Shown here: positions 61,113 through 64,000 of the stretch, in pieces
How the letters are laid out: each line of letters begins with the position of its first letter
Numbering within the stretch: position 1 is the first letter of the stretch
NCBI GenBank assembly: GCA_918272565.1
Contig: CAKJYW010000008.1
Coordinates: forward strand, 1 to 64,000
Reading direction: 5' to 3'
DNA from: Bacilli bacterium
Lineage (GTDB): Bacteria; Bacillota_I; Bacilli_A; ML615J-28; CAG-698
Length of the DNA: 64,000 nt
Notes under the pieces: generated by a model
What the model saw: the letters and a program-made list of their open reading frames with translations, nothing else
Database searches by the model: none
Told to the model about the DNA's origin: nothing
Position numbers and translations under genes: made by a program

Positions 61113-61562
61113 ATGGGTTACATGTTAGATTTGAGGAAATATGTTGGTAAAAAATGCTTGATTCAAGTAGCAGCTTCAATCATTATCATTAATAGTAAAG
61201 GCGAAATCCTTTTAGGTAAGAGGGCAGATAATGGTATGTGGGGGTATGCTGGTGGATCAATGGAGATCGATGAAAAGCCTGAAGAGTGCGCAAAAAGAGA
61301 ACTTTACGAAGAGATGGGTTTAATAGCTAATGAGATTACTCTTTTTATGATAAATGCGGGGAAAGAGACTCACTACACTTATCCTAATGGTGATGAAGTT
61401 TCTAATGTTGAAATAATCTATCTATGTAATAATTACCAAGGAGAAATAAAGGCCATAGATAGAGAACTAACCGAACTTAAGTTCTTCAAAATAGACAACT
61501 TACCAGAAATCTCTCCACCAATTAGACCGGTTTTTGTTAAACTAAAGGAATACTTAAAATAA
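61113..61562 (+). CDS. Nudix hydrolase
   Basis: A 149-residue Nudix-domain pyrophosphohydrolase. The Nudix box GSMEIDEKPEECAKRELYEE followed by MGL (about residues 48-70) matches Gx5Ex7REUxEExGU exactly. KRADNGMWGYAGG before it is the usual substrate-entry strand. The substrate (an oxidised nucleotide, NDP-sugar or other) cannot be told. Shine-Dalgarno GAGGTG precedes ATG 61113. The nitroreductase-like and GNAT genes follow closely, forming a three-gene unit ended by the terminator at 63160. Confidence 0.92.
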   Translation: MGYMLDLRKYVGKKCLIQVAASIIIINSKGEILLGKRADNGMWGYAGGSMEIDEKPEECAKRELYEEMGLIANEITLFMINAGKETHYTYPNGDEVSNVEIIYLCNNYQGEIKAIDRELTELKFFKIDNLPEISPPIRPVFVKLKEYLK

Positions 61563-61577
61563 ATAAAGGAGAAAAAG

Positions 61578-62366
61578 ATGTTAGAACTTTACCCTTATAT
61601 TTTTAAAAGAAAATCATATCATCTGTTTAGAGATAATAAAACTAAAGAGCAATATAGGGATAATTACCATATAACTAGTAGCGAGATTGAAGATATTTAC
61701 AATGCCTTTAAAACTTTTACTCCTTTAATAAAGGATATTAAGGTAGAAATAAAAGTTGCAAAGAATGAAGAAGCTACATGTAAAAGAGGACAAGAATATG
61801 TGGTTTTATTCTATAGTGAGAAAAAGCCTAATTATTTACAAAATATTGGCTTTTTAGGAGAGCAACTTGACTTGTACCTTGCAAGTAAAAACATTGGTGC
61901 TTTGTGGTTTGGAATTGGTAGTGCTAAAGAAAAGGAAGTTAATGGACTTTCGTTTGTGCATATGATAGCAATATGTAAAGTACCAAGCGATTCTTTTAGA
62001 AAAGATATGTTTAAGTCTAAAAGAAGAGAAACTTCAGAAATCTATGAAGGTAGTAAGTACACGGATATAGCAAACATTGTTAGGTTTGCTCCATCTAGTT
62101 GTAACTTACAACCTTGGAAGATGGTTGATGCTTCTAAGGGAATAGAAGTTTATAGAATTAAAAGACCATTTTTAAGAGGGATTATTCCACTAAGAAAAAT
62201 CGTTTATCAAAACTTGATTGATATTGGTATTTTTATGTGTTTTATTGCTTTAGCGTTAGAAAACAGTAAAATCAAATATGAATTAATAGTATCTAACGAT
62301 GATGAAGAAAGTAAGGAAGAAGAGGTTTTAGCTTGTTTGTTTAAAATAGGAGAAGAAAATGATTAA
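61578..62366 (+). CDS. Nitroreductase-like flavoprotein (TM1586 type)
   Basis: A 262-residue protein with two weakly similar nitroreductase-fold halves, as in the TM1586 family. RKSYHLFRDN opens the first half, IGFLGEQLDLYLASKNIGALWFGIG closes it, and IVRFAPSSCNLQPWKMVDA is the FMN-binding element of the second. YQNLIDIGIFMCFIALALEN fits the last core helix. The reaction and electron acceptor are unknown. AAGGAG precedes the ATG, 15 bp after the Nudix gene, and its end overlaps the next gene by 8 bp. Confidence 0.82.
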   Translation: MLELYPYIFKRKSYHLFRDNKTKEQYRDNYHITSSEIEDIYNAFKTFTPLIKDIKVEIKVAKNEEATCKRGQEYVVLFYSEKKPNYLQNIGFLGEQLDLYLASKNIGALWFGIGSAKEKEVNGLSFVHMIAICKVPSDSFRKDMFKSKRRETSEIYEGSKYTDIANIVRFAPSSCNLQPWKMVDASKGIEVYRIKRPFLRGIIPLRKIVYQNLIDIGIFMCFIALALENSKIKYELIVSNDDEESKEEEVLACLFKIGEEND

Positions 62367-63159
62367 AGTATATGAAGATGGTAGTAGCTTTTATTTAGAT
62401 AATAAGGACTTTTTGCTAACTAACATTCATACTGAGGTATTTTTTAGATTTGATGCTCCACTACTAAAAAAAGCTAACAAAGATGAATATGCCTTAAAGG
62501 TCTATAATGACAAGAGTAGGTTAGTTGCTTTACTTAAAGAACCTTTTAATATTTTACTTTATGGTGATAGTTCGCTAGCGGGCGAATTAATTGACTTTTT
62601 AATTAATAATCAATATAAAATCAAAGGGTATCTAGCACCAACAGAGCTAGGTGAAGCATTCATGGCGGAACTAGGTAAAAGAAACATTAAGTCTCACCTA
62701 GATCTTGGTATGGACTTTATGGAAGCTCGTGTTAAGCTTTTACCAAGTAGTGAAGAAGTAGAAGTAGCTAAAGAAGATGACGTTGATGAAATATTAAATA
62801 TGGCAGTAAGTTTCTTTAATGATTGTGGGTTAAGTGATGAGGTAACAAAAGAAAAGATTCTAAAAGCAATTGATGGTTTTAGAATCATTAGAGAAGATGG
62901 AAAAATAGTTTCAATGGCTAAAATGAGTGCTTCATCGAGTGAAGATATGAGGATTTCTTTTGTTTATACAAGGAATGAATATCGTGGAAAAGGTTATGCT
63001 AAAAAGATATGTACTAATATTGTTAATGAAATAATAGATAAAGGATTCTATGCTACCCTTAATGTAGATAAGAAGAACCCTATTAGTAATCACATCTATT
63101 CGTCAATTGGATTTAAAAAGACTTTTTCTCAAGGTGTATTTTTAATAGATGAAAAATAA
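62359..63159 (+). CDS. GNAT family acetyltransferase with N-terminal extension
   Basis: A 266-residue protein. The C-terminal GNAT domain (about 130-266) has DVDEILNMAVSFFND, RISFVYTRNEYRGKGYAKKIC (acetyl-CoA binding), LNVDKKNPISNHIYSSIGFKK. The N-terminal 125 residues (..LLYGDSSLAGELIDFLINN..) form a separate alpha/beta region of the kind seen in other two-part GNAT proteins. Substrate unknown. The start codon overlaps the end of the nitroreductase-like gene (ATGATTAA), so they are translated together. Confidence 0.85.
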   Translation: MIKVYEDGSSFYLDNKDFLLTNIHTEVFFRFDAPLLKKANKDEYALKVYNDKSRLVALLKEPFNILLYGDSSLAGELIDFLINNQYKIKGYLAPTELGEAFMAELGKRNIKSHLDLGMDFMEARVKLLPSSEEVEVAKEDDVDEILNMAVSFFNDCGLSDEVTKEKILKAIDGFRIIREDGKIVSMAKMSASSSEDMRISFVYTRNEYRGKGYAKKICTNIVNEIIDKGFYATLNVDKKNPISNHIYSSIGFKKTFSQGVFLIDEK

Positions 63160-63186
63160 AAGACAGACTTTAAGTCTGTCTTTTTG
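63160..63186. terminator. Terminator between the GNAT gene and the convergent secreted-protein gene
   Basis: Stem AGACAGACTT / AAGTCTGTCT followed by TTTT. A-rich bases to the left make it usable on the minus strand too. Confidence 0.85.
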
Positions 63187-63187
63187 T

Positions 63188-64000
63188 TTATTTAGATATA
63201 CTCAAATCATCAAAGATAACATAGCCATTACCTGTTGTATCATTGAAGTTAAACATTAACCACATTAGAGTTTGTGTAGAGAATGGCTTTTTGTCTTTGT
63301 CACTTAAGAAGCTAGAAAAGTCGAGTGTGAATGTTCCTTCTTTTTTAGCGTTTAAGTCTAGAGTGTAACTATAAGTATTATATGCAGTATCAGCTAGCTG
63401 GATTATTAGTTGGCCTTTATAAGCAGTAAAGTCAGCATAGAATTCCATTTTCTTCATTCCATCTCCGCTTCCAGTTTCTAGTTTGAAGATGAAGTTTTGC
63501 CAGCCTTTACCAGCTGATGTGATCTTTACACCCTTAGCGTCTAGGGTACAAGTTAAGCCATCATGAACAGCCATTGATGTAGCGATGTAACTTGATAGAG
63601 CGCTTTGATCTTTAAAGTCGAAGTTACAAACGATTAATCTATCATCATCTTTTAGATAGAACACAAATCCATCGTTTGTTGAAGGGGTAGAGCCAAGTTC
63701 ATTTTTAGCAGATGCTTTGATGTAATATGGCTTTCCTTGTTCAAACAAAGTTTTATCAATTGTGAAAGTAGTTGATGCTTGTTCTAGTGAGTAAATAGGA
63801 GTAGTGTTATTTGCTGTTGTTATAGTTAATTCATAACTATTAGCAAATAGAGCACTTGATAATGTTACATTAATCTTATCATCTGTTTCGTTTACTGTAG
63901 ATATTGCAAAGCTTCGAGGTGCTGTTCTATCTACATGGATAAACATCGCACTAGCAATATCAAATGTTACTTCTTTGTTTGCTTCAACCATTACTTCAAC
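63188..64000 (-). CDS. Secreted multidomain protein, C-terminal part (partial)
   Basis: The frame runs off the right edge of the window, and residues upstream of the first visible Met continue without a stop. The visible 270 residues hold a fibronectin-III-like domain (APRSFAISTVNE, ending about residue 110: YYIKASAKNELGSTPST) and a C-terminal beta-sandwich (about 115-267) resembling carbohydrate-binding modules (FDFKDQSALSSY, WQNFIFKLETG, YVIFDDLSI). The catalytic part, if any, lies outside. By analogy with the galactanase and amylase it may be another extracellular polysaccharide enzyme, but nothing visible proves it. Confidence 0.72.
   Translation of the reverse strand, partial: VEVMVEANKEVTFDIASAMFIHVDRTAPRSFAISTVNETDDKINVTLSSALFANSYELTITTANNTTPIYSLEQASTTFTIDKTLFEQGKPYYIKASAKNELGSTPSTNDGFVFYLKDDDRLIVCNFDFKDQSALSSYIATSMAVHDGLTCTLDAKGVKITSAGKGWQNFIFKLETGSGDGMKKMEFYADFTAYKGQLIIQLADTAYNTYSYTLDLNAKKEGTFTLDFSSFLSDKDKKPFSTQTLMWLMFNFNDTTGNGYVIFDDLSISK

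Noticed and set aside
1-64000. Mycoplasma/Spiroplasma genetic code (TGA as Trp)
   Set aside because: Several genes end at TGA directly followed by a terminator or an overlapping start (19939, 20400, 39488).

Overview
The window is about 64 kb of AT-rich, gene-dense bacterial DNA. It carries Gram-positive PolC, KtrAB potassium uptake, several lipobox lipoproteins, two ABC-F ATPases and a preQ1-I riboswitch, which together point to Bacillota of the class Bacilli. Many genes end in TGA (for example at 19939, 20400 and 39488), so the code is the standard bacterial one and not the Mycoplasma one. The polysaccharide degradation genes suggest a gut or rumen fermenter; that habitat is an inference and the genus cannot be named. 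No gene-free stretch exceeds 300 bases, and I see no phage, CRISPR array or intact transposase.

Layout. 1-8.7 kb: maltodextrin-type ABC permeases and ATPase, then a secreted pullulanase, convergent with an operon of a GH53 galactanase lipoprotein and a GH13 amylase lipoprotein. 8.8-13 kb: sugar acetyltransferase, then an rsmI operon (MFS, endonuclease-like, YbaK, Dabb). 13-18.2 kb: a two-gene ABC exporter, a TetR regulator preceded by a near-perfect CIRCE element, and preQ1-riboswitch-controlled queT. 18.2-32 kb: two ABC-F proteins, TypA, a surface nucleotidase, a TIM-barrel gene with a strong palindromic operator, DegV, a U32 protein and a large ComEC-like metallohydrolase. 32-37 kb: tRNA-Gln and tRNA-Gly, CstA, KtrA/KtrB, free-methionine-sulfoxide reductase and MntP. 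37-46 kb: arginine deiminase operon ending in a PLP decarboxylase, a PI-PLC-like protein, a HAD phosphatase and a phosphodiester-glycosidase lipoprotein. 46-56.5 kb: polC, BI-1 protein, aroQ, gap, a membrane spermidine-synthase-like protein and an RlmD-like methyltransferase. 56.6-64 kb: a small autoregulated HTH cassette resembling a toxin-antitoxin locus, a GNAT gene broken by an in-frame TAG, a c-di-GMP module (membrane GGDEF; REC-GGDEF-EAL; HPt), Nudix, nitroreductase-like and GNAT genes, and the end of a secreted protein running out of the window.

How it fits together. Alpha-glucan and galactan are cut outside the cell and the products imported. Arginine catabolism yields ATP, with a possible branch to polyamines. 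Potassium, manganese, methionine-sulfoxide and possibly heat-shock functions look like stress handling. A recurring extended -10 promoter, RTGGTATAAT, occurs before at least seven genes. Many start codons were moved downstream because the longest reading frame runs back through the Shine-Dalgarno site or the promoter.
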